DNA from: Bosea sp. AS-1
GTDB taxonomy: Bacteria; Pseudomonadota; Alphaproteobacteria; Rhizobiales; Beijerinckiaceae
Assembly: GCF_002220095.1 (NCBI RefSeq)
Contig: NZ_CP022372.1
Location: forward strand, 2,328,501-2,392,500
Reading direction: 5' to 3'
Length of the DNA: 64,000 bases
Below the pieces are notes generated by a model. The model was not told where the DNA came from. It searched no databases and was given only the letters and a program-made list of their open reading frames with translations. Position 1 is the first letter of the stretch. The number at the start of each line of letters is the position of its first letter. The position numbers were made by a program, and so were the translations under genes. Positions 33,439 through 43,100 of this stretch are shown piece after piece.

Positions 33439-34244
33439 GGCGTCATCTCGAAGCTGGCAAGGACGGGGTAGTGATCGGAGGCGATATCGGTCGCTGGCGT
33501 CCGAATGACTTCGTAGTGTTCGGCGTGTCGGGCCAGCGCCCGCGACGCCAGGACGAAATCGCAGCGCATACGCGCGAACTCGGTTCCAGAGAATCCAGCA
33601 GCCGGGACGGTTGGCGCGGCGTGCGCACCGAGCTGGTGGCCGATATCGACCCATCCCGCTGCTTCGAGCCCGGCGAGGACGCTCCGATCGGCGGTGGCGA
33701 GATCGTCGCCCAGATAGCGGGCTCGGTGATGGGGCGGGAGGTTGGAAAACCCGCCCGGTTCAGAATCCCGGGGGGAAACAGAGTTGAAATCTCCGGTCAG
33801 AAGCGCGAGGCGATCGGGATCGGCCTGGACCGCGAGATAGGCCGCCTCGCGCCGGCGAATGGCCGCACCATTCGGGCACAGGTGGGCGCTAAAGAGGGTG
33901 AGAGGCTGCAGCGAGCGCGGTAGTGCGATCGTCAGTATCGCAAGGGCGTGATGGAAGTTGCTGCTATCGCTCTCGAATGCGATCGGCTGCAGGGGATCTC
34001 GGATGAAGATCGCAGTGTTCTGCCCGGTCCGCGGCGCGAGCGCGAGAAAGCCGCGCATGCCGATCTTGGCCTCAAAGGCATGTAGGAGCACTGCCCCGGA
34101 CGCTTCGAACCCTTTGGCCTCCTGCATGAGGAAGATGTCGGGCCTGCGTTCGTTGATGAGAGCGATCTGCGTCACCATCCGGCGGTCGTCCGCACCGTCG
34201 CGACCCGCGAAGAGGGTATTGTAGCTGAGGATGGTGAGTTTCAT
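33435..34244 (-). CDS. Endonuclease/exonuclease/phosphatase family protein
   Basis: 269 residues from ATG 34244. EEP superfamily marks: LSYNTLFAGRDGADD, DIFLMQEAKGFEAS with the metal-binding Glu, TLFSAHLCPNG, LTGDFNSVSPRD with the catalytic Asp/Asn, and ASDHYPVLASFE with the His near the C-terminus. No signal peptide; it may cleave a phosphodiester or phosphomonoester. It sits between PAP2 phosphatase and CDF genes with four-base overlaps on both sides, suggesting a metal- or lipid-phosphate-related unit. Confidence 0.82.
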   Translation of the reverse strand: MKLTILSYNTLFAGRDGADDRRMVTQIALINERRPDIFLMQEAKGFEASGAVLLHAFEAKIGMRGFLALAPRTGQNTAIFIRDPLQPIAFESDSSNFHHALAILTIALPRSLQPLTLFSAHLCPNGAAIRRREAAYLAVQADPDRLALLTGDFNSVSPRDSEPGGFSNLPPHHRARYLGDDLATADRSVLAGLEAAGWVDIGHQLGAHAAPTVPAAGFSGTEFARMRCDFVLASRALARHAEHYEVIRTPATDIASDHYPVLASFEMTP

Positions 34245-34987
34245 TGCGCCATTCGCTTCATCGAGACGGTGGACGCCGGCACTTCGACTGCGTCGCGCTG
34301 CTGGAGCCGGAGGCCAATCGTCCAACAAAAGACAGCCCATGCGGACCCGACGCACCATCCGGCAAGGACGTCGCTCGGATAGTGGACGGCAAGATAAATG
34401 CGACTGATCCCAACCGCGACGGTCAGAATGACCGCGAGCGCCATGAAATAGGCCCTGATGTGCCGATCGGCGGTCGCCCGCGTTAGCAAGGCGCCAAGCG
34501 TCAGGAAAGTGATCGCCGATAAAGTTGCGTGGCCGCTCGGGAAGCTTGCGGTGAAGACACGGGCGGTGTGGGGGATGTCGGGGCGCGGGCGGTCGAAACC
34601 CAGCTTCAGCGCCATGCTGACTGCGACCCCGCCGAGCACCGCCGCAACCATCAGCAGGGCCAAGCCTCGCTTTCCGATCAGAAGCAGGTAGCCGGTCGTT
34701 GCGGCGAACAGGAAGGCCAGAAACGCGAAGCTCCCAAGTGCAGTGACGTCACGGCCAGTCTCCTGGAGCCAGGCCGGACCGATGGGATCATTGCCAGCGG
34801 TCCTGAATGCCATGAGTATCGCGGTGTCGAACCGGGCGAGATCGCCCTCCATCATCTCGCTCGCGAGAAACACGAAACAGAGCATCAGAATGGTGACGAG
34901 GACGGCGCTCCGAGCGAGCGGAGGCACCGGGGGCAACGGCCCGGCCGCCAGCGTTTCACGGGCGATTCCGCGATTCTCGGGGCTCAT
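34241..34987 (-). CDS. PAP2-family membrane phosphatase
   Basis: 248 residues with about six helices. The three acid-phosphatase motifs are complete: KLGFDRPRP, SFPSGHATLSA, and SRIYLAVHYPSDVLAG. Family members hydrolyse phosphatidate, undecaprenyl pyrophosphate or other lipid phosphates on the outer face of the membrane. Overlaps both neighbours by four bases. Confidence 0.88.
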   Translation of the reverse strand: MSPENRGIARETLAAGPLPPVPPLARSAVLVTILMLCFVFLASEMMEGDLARFDTAILMAFRTAGNDPIGPAWLQETGRDVTALGSFAFLAFLFAATTGYLLLIGKRGLALLMVAAVLGGVAVSMALKLGFDRPRPDIPHTARVFTASFPSGHATLSAITFLTLGALLTRATADRHIRAYFMALAVILTVAVGISRIYLAVHYPSDVLAGWCVGSAWAVFCWTIGLRLQQRDAVEVPASTVSMKRMAQ

Positions 34988-35193
34988 CGCTTTCCTGCTC
35001 CCTGGATGACGCTCGACATCAGGACGCCGACGCAGCCGATGACCAGGATGAATCCGGTTCCGATTGAGGAAGCGTGGAACACGGACGAGATGATTGCCGC
35101 GGTGATGACGACGCCGAGGATCGACAAGGCGAGGAACTCGTCATCGACGAACATCCCGTAGATTTCGCGGAAGATCAGACGAAGAACGCGCAT
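34984..35193 (-). CDS. Small membrane protein
   Basis: 69 residues, two predicted helices (FLALSILGVVITAAIISSVF and IGTGFILVIGCVGVLMSSV), basic start MRVLRLIFREIYG. The start overlaps the previous stop by one base and the end overlaps PAP2 by four, so it is translationally coupled. No family recognised. Confidence 0.7.
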   Translation of the reverse strand: MRVLRLIFREIYGMFVDDEFLALSILGVVITAAIISSVFHASSIGTGFILVIGCVGVLMSSVIQGAGKR

Positions 35194-35939
35194 CAGGCCA
35201 ACTCCTGCCGAGGGCGACGGATAGCAGAGGCGAGGCCTAGGCCGAGCGCCAGGAAGCCGAGGGCGAGGACGAGGATGGCGCCATCACGTCCCGGCCAATC
35301 GACGCCGAGGCCCTCACCGGTCCAGAAGACACCGAAGGCCGACAGCATGACGCCGACGCCGAACTTCAGGGTGTTCTCCGGAACACGGGCCAGCGGCTTG
35401 TGGACCATGAACCCGATCACAAGGACGAGCACACCGGCTGCGAGCGCGCCAAGGCTGGCGGGCCAAAGCAGACCTCGTCCCGCGCCGACGGCGATTACGA
35501 TGAAGACGACTTCGACGCCTTCGAGCACAACGGCCTTGAAGGCGGCAAGGCCAGCGATCCAGTCGAGATGGCGCTCCTCATCCTTGGCGGCCTTGTTCAA
35601 CTCGGCCGTTTCCTTGGCAAAGGCGAGAGCCTCGTCGTGTAGGGGGATGATGCCGGCCGAACGCAAGATGGCCTTGCGCAACCAGCGCAAACCAAAGAGC
35701 AACAGCAATACGCCGATGACGAGTTGCAGTCCGTGGAGGGGCACCCGGTCGAGCATGGGCCCAAGCACCACCACCAGAATGGCCAGGAGACCGAGGCCCG
35801 CTGCGGTCCCGATCAGGGCGGGGCGCCATCCCCTCACGGTTCCAACCGCGAGCACGATGGTGAAGGCTTCGACTACTTCAACCAGGGAGGCCAGGAAGGC
35901 GGCAGATACCGCCGGAGCGGCAGTGGCCCATGTCATCAT
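35193..35939 (-). CDS. COG4280-like membrane protein (two-repeat transporter-like)
   Basis: 248 residues with about six to seven helices in two halves. Each half has an acidic helix: SLVEVVEAFTIVLAVG near the start and LEGVEVVFIVIAVG in the second, an arrangement like the duplicated ExGD motifs of GDT1/TMEM165 or LysE-type transporters. This matches COG4280, predicted membrane protein. The ribosome-binding AGGA lies ahead of MMTW. First gene of the five-gene operon; probably moves a cation, but that is inference. Confidence 0.7.
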   Translation of the reverse strand: MMTWATAAPAVSAAFLASLVEVVEAFTIVLAVGTVRGWRPALIGTAAGLGLLAILVVVLGPMLDRVPLHGLQLVIGVLLLLFGLRWLRKAILRSAGIIPLHDEALAFAKETAELNKAAKDEERHLDWIAGLAAFKAVVLEGVEVVFIVIAVGAGRGLLWPASLGALAAGVLVLVIGFMVHKPLARVPENTLKFGVGVMLSAFGVFWTGEGLGVDWPGRDGAILVLALGFLALGLGLASAIRRPRQELA

Positions 35940-36058
35940 GCCCGTGTCCTTTCGCGCGAACTCGATGCAGCTTTCCGTACGCGGCGGCGGGCTGGTCAGA
36001 TCGCAAACTGAGTGTCACACTGGATCGACAAGCGCGCAGTCATATCCGCGTTCTATAT

Positions 36059-36072
36059 GTAACGACCGTAAC
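36059..36072 (+). promoter_or_regulatory. GTAAC direct repeats upstream of chrB-like gene
   Basis: GTAAC-GACC-GTAAC, two copies nine bases apart, sit 15 bases ahead of the start of the ChrB-like gene and within the divergent intergenic region (35940-36086). They suggest a response-regulator or ChrB-type binding site. Compare the GTTACA palindrome before csp. Confidence 0.35.
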
Positions 36073-36086
36073 AATCAAGGAGTGTC

Positions 36087-36650
36087 ATGGCCTCATTGGA
36101 ATGGTTGCTGCTGACCTACAAGGTCCCGGCGGAACCTGCGCGCAAGCGCGTCTCGATCTGGCGCAAGCTCAAGGGCCTCGGCGCGATCTACCTCCAGGGC
36201 GGCGTCTGTTTGCTGCCGAAGACGGACGATCACTTGCGCCGTCTCAAAATGCTGGAGAACGAGATTGCCGAGGCCGAGGGCGAGGCGTTGCTGCTGGCAA
36301 CCGTCGGTCTTGATCAGAAACAGGAGGAGAAAATCATCGCCCGCTTCAACGCGGATCGCGATGACGAGTACAAGGAGTTCATCGAGAAGTGCGTGGCCTT
36401 TGAGGCGGAGATCGCCGAGGAGACACGCGTTGAGCACTTTACCTTCGCCGAATTGGAGGAAAACGAGCAGGACCTGATGAAGTTCAGGAACTGGATCGAG
36501 AAGATCCGCAAGCTCGACTTCTACAAGGCTCCACGCGCCGAGGAGGCCGCAGAGCGGTTGTCGCGTTCAGAGGCGATCCTCGACGCCTACGCTCACAACG
36601 TCTTCGCAGCACAAGAGGAGAATAGGCCTCCGGATACAACACGAGAGTGA
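36087..36650 (+). CDS. ChrB N-terminal domain protein
   Basis: 187 residues; AAGGAG precedes ATG by four bases. The sequence EWLLLTYKVPAEPARKRVSI, WRKLKGLGAIYLQGGVCLLP, and a helical middle with DRDDEYKEFIEKC is the ChrB N-terminal domain. Full ChrB has a second, DsbA-like half; here that part is missing and no chromate transporter ChrA lies nearby, so this may be a stand-alone regulator of chromate or other stress. It is divergent from the COG4280 operon. Confidence 0.82.
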   Translation: MASLEWLLLTYKVPAEPARKRVSIWRKLKGLGAIYLQGGVCLLPKTDDHLRRLKMLENEIAEAEGEALLLATVGLDQKQEEKIIARFNADRDDEYKEFIEKCVAFEAEIAEETRVEHFTFAELEENEQDLMKFRNWIEKIRKLDFYKAPRAEEAAERLSRSEAILDAYAHNVFAAQEENRPPDTTRE

Positions 36651-36910
36651 GGATCACGGGGCACGTCATAAAGGCGATGGCTCGACGTTTTTGGTGGTCG
36701 GTCCGGCGCTCGAGCGTTGCGCCGGGCCCCGGGGCTCGGTTGAGCACCGAAGGTAGATGGAGCCACTTCCGCTGTCCTCATTGGTTTCGGAGGTAACGAA
36801 GGCAGTTCTTGCGACTTGAAAGGTTGGTGAAAGCTTCGGCGTTAAGTGACGAACCGTTACCGGTGTGCTCCAGCAAGAGAGATAGCTCGGGCAGCGGGTA
36901 GAAATGTCGC

Positions 36911-37498
36911 TCAGCGAATTTGATGGCGCTGCAGAGCGACCTCGATCACCTCATCTGCTAGCGATGCCGCGTTGGTCATTGTCAGCCATCGAGCGCGCGC
37001 GATGTTTGCGCGGACCAGCTTGCCAATTGTCTCGCCAGCGAGCCTTCGGAAAGCCTCGTCATCGTCGCGGTCCGGACCGATTGGAACACTTTCATCCAGG
37101 ATGGTCGCCGCGAACCAGTGGTACTGGGATTGGTGGGCGAGGGCGATCAGTTTCAATTCCTCTCGACGAACCCCGTCGGGCTCGCGGCCAGAAGCTTCAA
37201 GCGCCGCTAGGAAATAGCCAAAGGCATCGAGCGGTGGACGATCGACCAAGACAATGTCGGATCTGAGGGCGGCTTCCATTTCCTGCCGAAGCCCCTCCGC
37301 CATTATCCAGAGAGTGCTTTCGTAAACGTGGTCCCGCAGAATCGGGAAGCCGGCGTCCCGGGCCCGCGACGCCGTATCGACAACTCTGCCGACCCTGAGG
37401 CCATGCGCGTTTAGCCGAGCTTCGACTTCCTTCAGGAACGATGATTTGCCGGTGGAGTGAGTGCCGGCAACGGCGATCGTTGTGTGAGCGAACCTCAC
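36911..37498 (-). CDS. P-loop ATPase/kinase (AAA_28, NadR-like)
   Basis: 195 residues. Walker A VAGTHSTGKSSFL at 10-22, a DRPPLDAFGYFLAAL segment (about 84-98) where Asp/Arg may act as catalytic or lid residues, and a C-terminal helical region. This is the short P-loop kinase-like family found with NadR and Ttd14. It overlaps the exonuclease gene by four bases. In this three-gene unit it may be a nucleotide or RNA-end kinase; inference. 36651-36910 between it and the ChrB gene shows no gene. Confidence 0.7.
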   Translation of the reverse strand: MRFAHTTIAVAGTHSTGKSSFLKEVEARLNAHGLRVGRVVDTASRARDAGFPILRDHVYESTLWIMAEGLRQEMEAALRSDIVLVDRPPLDAFGYFLAALEASGREPDGVRREELKLIALAHQSQYHWFAATILDESVPIGPDRDDDEAFRRLAGETIGKLVRANIARARWLTMTNAASLADEVIEVALQRHQIR

Positions 37499-38088
37499 AG
37501 CAGCAGGTCTTTCTGGCGCTCAACGATATCGGCGTCGCCAATGACAGTGGATCTCATCGCCTCAGGGACGCTGGAGAGCAACTCACGAAACAAGGCCACC
37601 GTCAGTGCCACGTCGTAAGGCGCGGAATGCGCTCCGGTTCGGAAATCCCCTTCGACATTGGGGGTGATGCCGAGCGCTTCCGAGAGGCTGGAGAGACTAT
37701 AGGACTGCAATCCCGGCTTAATCGCCTTCGCCAGTTTCAAGGTGTCGATCGCTGCTCGAGGTTCCCAATGCGGTAGCACCCGCTTCAAGGCTTCCAGATC
37801 GACCTTCACGTTATGGCCGACGATGGCTGCGCCTTCGATCCATGTGAGGACGTCGTCGGCGATCTCGTCGAAGCTCGGCGCTTCTGCAACGTCTTCGTTC
37901 GTGATCCCGTGGATGCGGGTGACCATTTGCAAGATCGGCTCATTTGGATGGACCAGCCAATGCCGGCGGTTGCCGGTGGGAACCATTGCCTTGACCTCAG
38001 CCATGGCCAGCTCGACGATTTCGGGCGGGTTCGCCCCGTTTCCTTCGACGTCAACGATCCAGAACGCGTCGTCCCACTTCATGACCAA
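37495..38088 (-). CDS. DnaQ-like 3'-5' exonuclease
   Basis: 197 residues of the DEDD fold: WIVDVEGNG (D and E of motif I), THGITNEDV-like RIHGITNEDVAEAPSF, motif II GHNVKVDLEALK, and motif III HSAPYDVALTVALF. The DEDDh His is present. Stand-alone DEDD enzymes trim DNA or small RNA. It overlaps the radical SAM gene by 10 bases and the ATPase by four, so the three are clearly one unit. Confidence 0.8.
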   Translation of the reverse strand: MVMKWDDAFWIVDVEGNGANPPEIVELAMAEVKAMVPTGNRRHWLVHPNEPILQMVTRIHGITNEDVAEAPSFDEIADDVLTWIEGAAIVGHNVKVDLEALKRVLPHWEPRAAIDTLKLAKAIKPGLQSYSLSSLSEALGITPNVEGDFRTGAHSAPYDVALTVALFRELLSSVPEAMRSTVIGDADIVERQKDLLL

Positions 38089-39197
38089 CCGATCTCCGCG
38101 CGTCCGTGCCTCCGGGGCAGGTGAGGCAATGCTGCGTCGTGAACTTGATAGTTCAATGCATGCTGAATGAAATAGCGCTGCTGCTCGGTGCTATTCTGGA
38201 CCTCGATCCGGCGGTCATCGATCCTGGCATGGTCTAGCGATAAGCCGCACTCCCGGGCAAGTTCTTGGACTCGCTCGGCCGTAGGTCTCGCGTGAGCGGT
38301 AGCGCATCGCTCGACCTGAGCACCTGGGCAAATATCGCAGACGTCCTTCAACCCGAAATGGCCGTTGTAATCGGCGGATCGGTGAGCAAATGCGATGCCG
38401 CATGACGTCTTCCGAAATAGCGGTCTCCCCGCGAAGGCCGTTAGTATCCGCGCCTCGATGTCGCGGGGTAGGATCTTGCGGCGTGCCACTTCCGGATATG
38501 CGTCCTCAAAACCAACTGATCGGAGATATGATCGAATCTCCTCTCTATGGAACAGGCCGCTGAAAACGGTCGCCGCTGCCTGCTCGGATAGTTCACGAGC
38601 TCGGGCCAGATGCGCATCTGTGTCGTTGATTCCGGCAATCAGCGGACGCCAGTAGAGGATGGCCTTGGTGCGGCTGGCGGTTGCCCGCAGAGCATGGAGC
38701 GACGCTTCGGCGATGCTGCTCTCGACGGGCTCCAACCTTTTGTCGTCGATCCCCGACCAAGTCACCAGGATGGTTAGCTTGATGTTCGAAAGGCGTTCGA
38801 GACGCTGAATATCATCGGGCTCCACACGCCATCGCGTGATAACCAGCACCGGGTTCCGCAATCCCTTGCCGTCAAGAATCTCCAGGGTACGAAAAAGGTG
38901 ATCCTTCACGCCGGGAAGGAATGGATCGGTGGCGCGGTTGAGCAATTGAATTGGGGTGACGTCTTTCCGGAAGGCCCAATGCTCGACCAGTTCGCGCACT
39001 GCCGCATCGTCGTCGAGGACGAGATGCGGTTTCTTCATTTCGAAGTTCGCGAAGAGATGTCGGACGCAATATCCGCAATCAAGCGGGCAGCCGACGATAT
39101 GGTTGAGGCTCAGGCCGCTTTTTCGGTAGTCGACAACCTGTCGTAATGCCGAGGGGAGATCGGGCGGAGCTTTACGTAATAGAACATCGGTTTTCAT
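38079..39197 (-). CDS. Radical SAM protein (SPL-like)
   Basis: 372 residues; GGGAG precedes ATG by four bases. The cluster motif CPLDCGYCVRH (CxxxCxxC) lies near residue 37, with GCP before it as in spore-photoproduct-lyase-like radical SAM enzymes. The C-terminus has further Cys (VCDICPGAQVERCATAH) that may bind another cluster. The middle is a TIM-barrel-like half. It may repair or modify a nucleic acid. The neighbours, a DnaQ-like exonuclease and a kinase-like ATPase, fit such a task. The 252-base gap upstream has no gene. Confidence 0.8.
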   Translation of the reverse strand: MKTDVLLRKAPPDLPSALRQVVDYRKSGLSLNHIVGCPLDCGYCVRHLFANFEMKKPHLVLDDDAAVRELVEHWAFRKDVTPIQLLNRATDPFLPGVKDHLFRTLEILDGKGLRNPVLVITRWRVEPDDIQRLERLSNIKLTILVTWSGIDDKRLEPVESSIAEASLHALRATASRTKAILYWRPLIAGINDTDAHLARARELSEQAAATVFSGLFHREEIRSYLRSVGFEDAYPEVARRKILPRDIEARILTAFAGRPLFRKTSCGIAFAHRSADYNGHFGLKDVCDICPGAQVERCATAHARPTAERVQELARECGLSLDHARIDDRRIEVQNSTEQQRYFIQHALNYQVHDAALPHLPRRHGRAEIGWS

Positions 39198-39449
39198 AAT
39201 TCTCCCGCAGCCGTCTCCCTGTTCTCCTTCAAAGATAATAGGAGAGGCGATTGCAAGCGAGAATAGGTATATTTGCTAAAAGCCACACCGTGATCAAGTC
39301 AGACGCTGACCGGTAAATATTTTTGGCAGAGCGCCCAGTGAGCCGCCGATCAATATCACTTAAGTCAGGTGTTCCACAGCAGCGTCGGCCGAATAGAGCA
39401 ATTTAATATGGGTAGGGGCGAAAACGCTCGGCATGCTGCCTTTGACGAA

Positions 39450-40175
39450 TCAGACTCCTGACTTCGATTGGGGCGTCTTCTTTGCCTTTTCCTTTTTTGG
39501 CAGCTCGTATCCGAACTCGAAGAAAAAATGCGCGACGCGGATGTGTCCATGCGTCGGGGCCAATGCTGGATCGCGATCGTGTTCGGTGTCAAAATCGGCG
39601 GCGGCAAAAAGGATTGAAGGCTGTTCGAACGGAGATCCCGCTGCTGTAGGCCGCAACTTCAATGACGTTGCGAGGACGGAATTACCTAACGCTTTTCGGA
39701 TCGGCGGAACGACTTCCGGTTGGGGATCGAGCAAAATGCCGACCATCGCTGCCACGGCCTGATGGCGGCTGTAGATGCCGGTTACAAAGCGCCCAAGCCC
39801 GCTTTGGCCGAGGTAGTGATCGCGATGGCTCTTTTGCCGGCCGATCCGCTTGAACTCGAACACCAGCTTCAATTCACGGGAACTATCGTTCCAACCGTAG
39901 ACGATGTCGGTTCGGCGCTCCTCAATGATTTCGGCAGTGTCAGGATCGATGACCCCGAAATTGTCCTCAGCGGCCCACATGCCAAGGAGGCCGCGTTTTC
40001 GGGCTGTATGCGTCTCGACGTACATTCTCAGCCGCTTTGTCAGCGCGGGCTCTTTGGATTTCGGGTGAAATTCCTTGCGCGGTTGCTGGGCCAGATCGCG
40101 CCATGCATCGCAGAGCGCTTCGACGGCCTCGGTTGCGGGCTGGATTGGGAACGCCGAAAGCCAAGAAGAAGACAT
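39450..40175 (-). CDS. PD-(D/E)XK-type nuclease partner of methyltransferase
   Basis: 241 residues. The centre has ERRTDIVYGWNDSSRELKL then VFEFKRIGR, the Asp and ExK spacing of a PD-(D/E)XK nuclease. Start ATG 40175 lies two bases after the methyltransferase stop, so the genes are coupled. It probably provides cleavage for a restriction system whose specificity lies in the large methyltransferase. Sequence otherwise unrecognised. Confidence 0.65.
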   Translation of the reverse strand: MSSSWLSAFPIQPATEAVEALCDAWRDLAQQPRKEFHPKSKEPALTKRLRMYVETHTARKRGLLGMWAAEDNFGVIDPDTAEIIEERRTDIVYGWNDSSRELKLVFEFKRIGRQKSHRDHYLGQSGLGRFVTGIYSRHQAVAAMVGILLDPQPEVVPPIRKALGNSVLATSLKLRPTAAGSPFEQPSILFAAADFDTEHDRDPALAPTHGHIRVAHFFFEFGYELPKKEKAKKTPQSKSGV

Positions 40176-40177
40176 CG

Positions 40178-43100
40178 TCAGGCCGGTACCGCGAACTTGT
40201 CGGAAGGAGTTGAGAACTGCACCATGCGAACGATGTGCTCGGCATCACGCAGCGCCTGTCTCACGGTCCAACAGCGACGCGTCAGCGGGCGCACGAGATA
40301 GAGTGCTGAGTTCAGCCACAGATGCACATCTGGCACCAGGCTTAGCGTTTCGCCCGTAGGAATGACCCGCAGGCCAGCGTCTCGCAGTGCAGCCAAGGTC
40401 TGGATGACGGTGTCGCCGTCCACAACTGCGTCGTAAGCAGGCGCCTCAGTTCGTTCCGCTGCGTAGATGATGCGAACAATCCCAGATGGACCATGGCGAT
40501 ATGGATCGCTCGCGACCACATCAACTTTGAAACGGCCGCGTCCTTTCGTGCGAGTTCGCCACGCTGTCAGCGATTCTGCAAGCGCTCGAGCATAGATGGT
40601 GAAGTCATCTTGCCTGGCCGCGGACTGTGCCGCGGTGTCGAGGCTCTTGAAGCTCCGTGGCCGAACGGACGGCAGCAGGACTTCGACTGTTTCACGAACC
40701 AGGGTTTGTTCTTCGGGTGTCAGACCGAAATACCGGAAAATTTCGTTGTCTAGTTGCTCGTGAAGCTCAGCGTACCTTGGTGCCTGCTGTGTGTCGGGCA
40801 AAGCTGCGATGGTGGCGACGTGTTTGACCACGGCCTGCAGCGCGGCGTTCGCGACATCCGAATCGGGGGCGTTCTTGGGCTGGAAAAACGGAAAGGTTTC
40901 GACATCGGCCAGATGCACGCCATTGCGTTCGCAAAGCATCTTCCAGCCACGCATCATGAGGAAATATCGGGCCAGGCTCGATCTGAGATAGACGGCGGCA
41001 AATTTCAGCAGGTCCGCGTCGTCCTTCTTTCCGGAAATGACGCCGATGCTGTGCGTGAATGAGGCGGGGCCGTCATAATAAACGGCGCGGACGTTCGGCT
41101 CCTCCTTTGAGAAGCCGTCCGGGAAAATGACCCGAGGCCCATCAAAGACCTCCAGCACCTCATCCGTCAGACCGACAACGGTGAGCTGCTCCTCCGGCCA
41201 CTTCGTAAGCAGATCCGGGTGCAAAACTGGGGAGCCAGCCCTCAATGCTTCGATGGGAATATGGCGCATACGCGTGAGTGGTCCGGTGCTGACCGCCTCT
41301 CGACTCTTGTCGCGAAGATGAATGCCTTTCCGGTTGACCCAACGGCGCGCCTCGCGGGGGCCTTTCCAGAAATCGGCAAACGTTCCGCGTAACGACAGTC
41401 TGGTCCAAATCGCCAGATCGTTCGCATCGCCCCACATGAGTGTGACGAGAAGCTGCGGGTCCTCGATAATCGACCGCGTCTGAACCTGATGGCGATCGGC
41501 GGACTGCATGCTGAGCCGCCCGAGCGCTAGGCTGATGTCCGCTTTGGGGACCCAATACTCAAAGGTCTCGTCATAGGCGATCCGTCCGGACCGACGAGCG
41601 GCGGAAAAAACGTGGCAGGTATTCTCCGCCGTTGGGAAGAGCAGGGCTTGCAGATCGCCAAAATTGATCAGCCGCGACGGCTTGTAGAGCCTCAAGGCAT
41701 GAGCAACGAAGCTCTCGCTGGAGCCGCCGAGGAATTGACCGATAGGGAGGATAAGGCAGACGCGACCCTCATCCGTGAGGAACTCGGCAGCTCTCAGCGC
41801 ATACGCCCCGGCGATCTGGCGACGTGCAAATGGGATCCCGGCTCGGCTGGCCCAAGCGTCAGCGGTGGTGAGGGTATCGCCTTCAGGCTCCTTCCAGGGT
41901 GGGTTCGAGATAATCAGCGTGAAGCGCTTGTTGGCAAAAGCATGCGCCTGATTAAAAAAGTCGGCAGGATCTCCGTGGACCAAATTGGTGCGCGCCAGAG
42001 AGGGCAATTTTACGCCTTCTCTCTCCTGAGCAATCAGAATGTCAGCGGGCTCCAGCCCTTCCAACAAAGATAGGTAGAGACTGAAGGCGGTCACACGACA
42101 TGCCATCAGGTTGATGTCGCCGCCGAAAATTCGTTCGGAAAGAAGCTTTCCCCGCTCAGCGAAACTGAGCTGACGCCCTTCGTGCGCTTCCGAGAGGGCG
42201 ATCAGGCGACGATAAGCCGTGGTCAGGAGAATGCCTGATCCGCACGCCCCATCGAAAATGATCTCGGAAAGAGGGTCGGAGGACGTCGACAATGCCTGGT
42301 CGACAGCCAGCATGGCGAGGTTCCGCGGGGTGTAATACGCTCCGTCTTGGGCTTGCTGCTCCGGCGAAAGGAACGACTCGTAGAGACCCGAGAGCAATTC
42401 GACAGGGATGTAGCTGAAGTCGTAGTTCCAGAAATCTCCCTGGCCGGTCCGCATATCGGTGCGCCCCAGGAAGCGATCCAGCAGTGTGAAACCTTCCGGA
42501 GCCAGTGCGGTCCACGGGTCGTGGCGATCGTCGCTCAAAAAGTCGCCGTTGAAGTCGGCTCGGAGCCGGTCAATGAGCGCTAAGACACCGTCTCGGTCGG
42601 CTGCGTTGACGAGTTCAGTAAGGGTCTTGACGCTGCGCCTGTCGCGATAGGTCTGGCCGGCTATGTCCCGGTGTTCGAGATATGAGATGAATAGCACTTG
42701 CCCCATCAGGAGTTCCGCCAGGCGCCGGCGCTTCCTCTCGTCGGGGGCATTGCTGAAGCCGTGCTCGGTCAATTGCTCGACTGTGGCAGCAAGGTTCGCC
42801 AGCAGTTTGCGATCCACGCGCGCCTTAAGATCAAACCATTTTGGCATGCGGCGCGAAAGATTTGCGGAAGCCACTTCGAGCGCAGAAAACGGCCCGTCAG
42901 GGCGGGCCTCGCTAAGGGATAGCCTCTGTTCCGCTCGCCTAAGCTTCCGGGCAGGAACAGCGATCGCCTTATCGCCGCGGATTTCAATCACGACGGTGGC
43001 GAGATTCTGATTCCAGATGCGCTTGCGAATCTCGTCGAGGGCTTTGGAGGAGAGGGGTTGCCCATCATTTCCCACGAAAACGACGGTGGGCACGCCTTCA

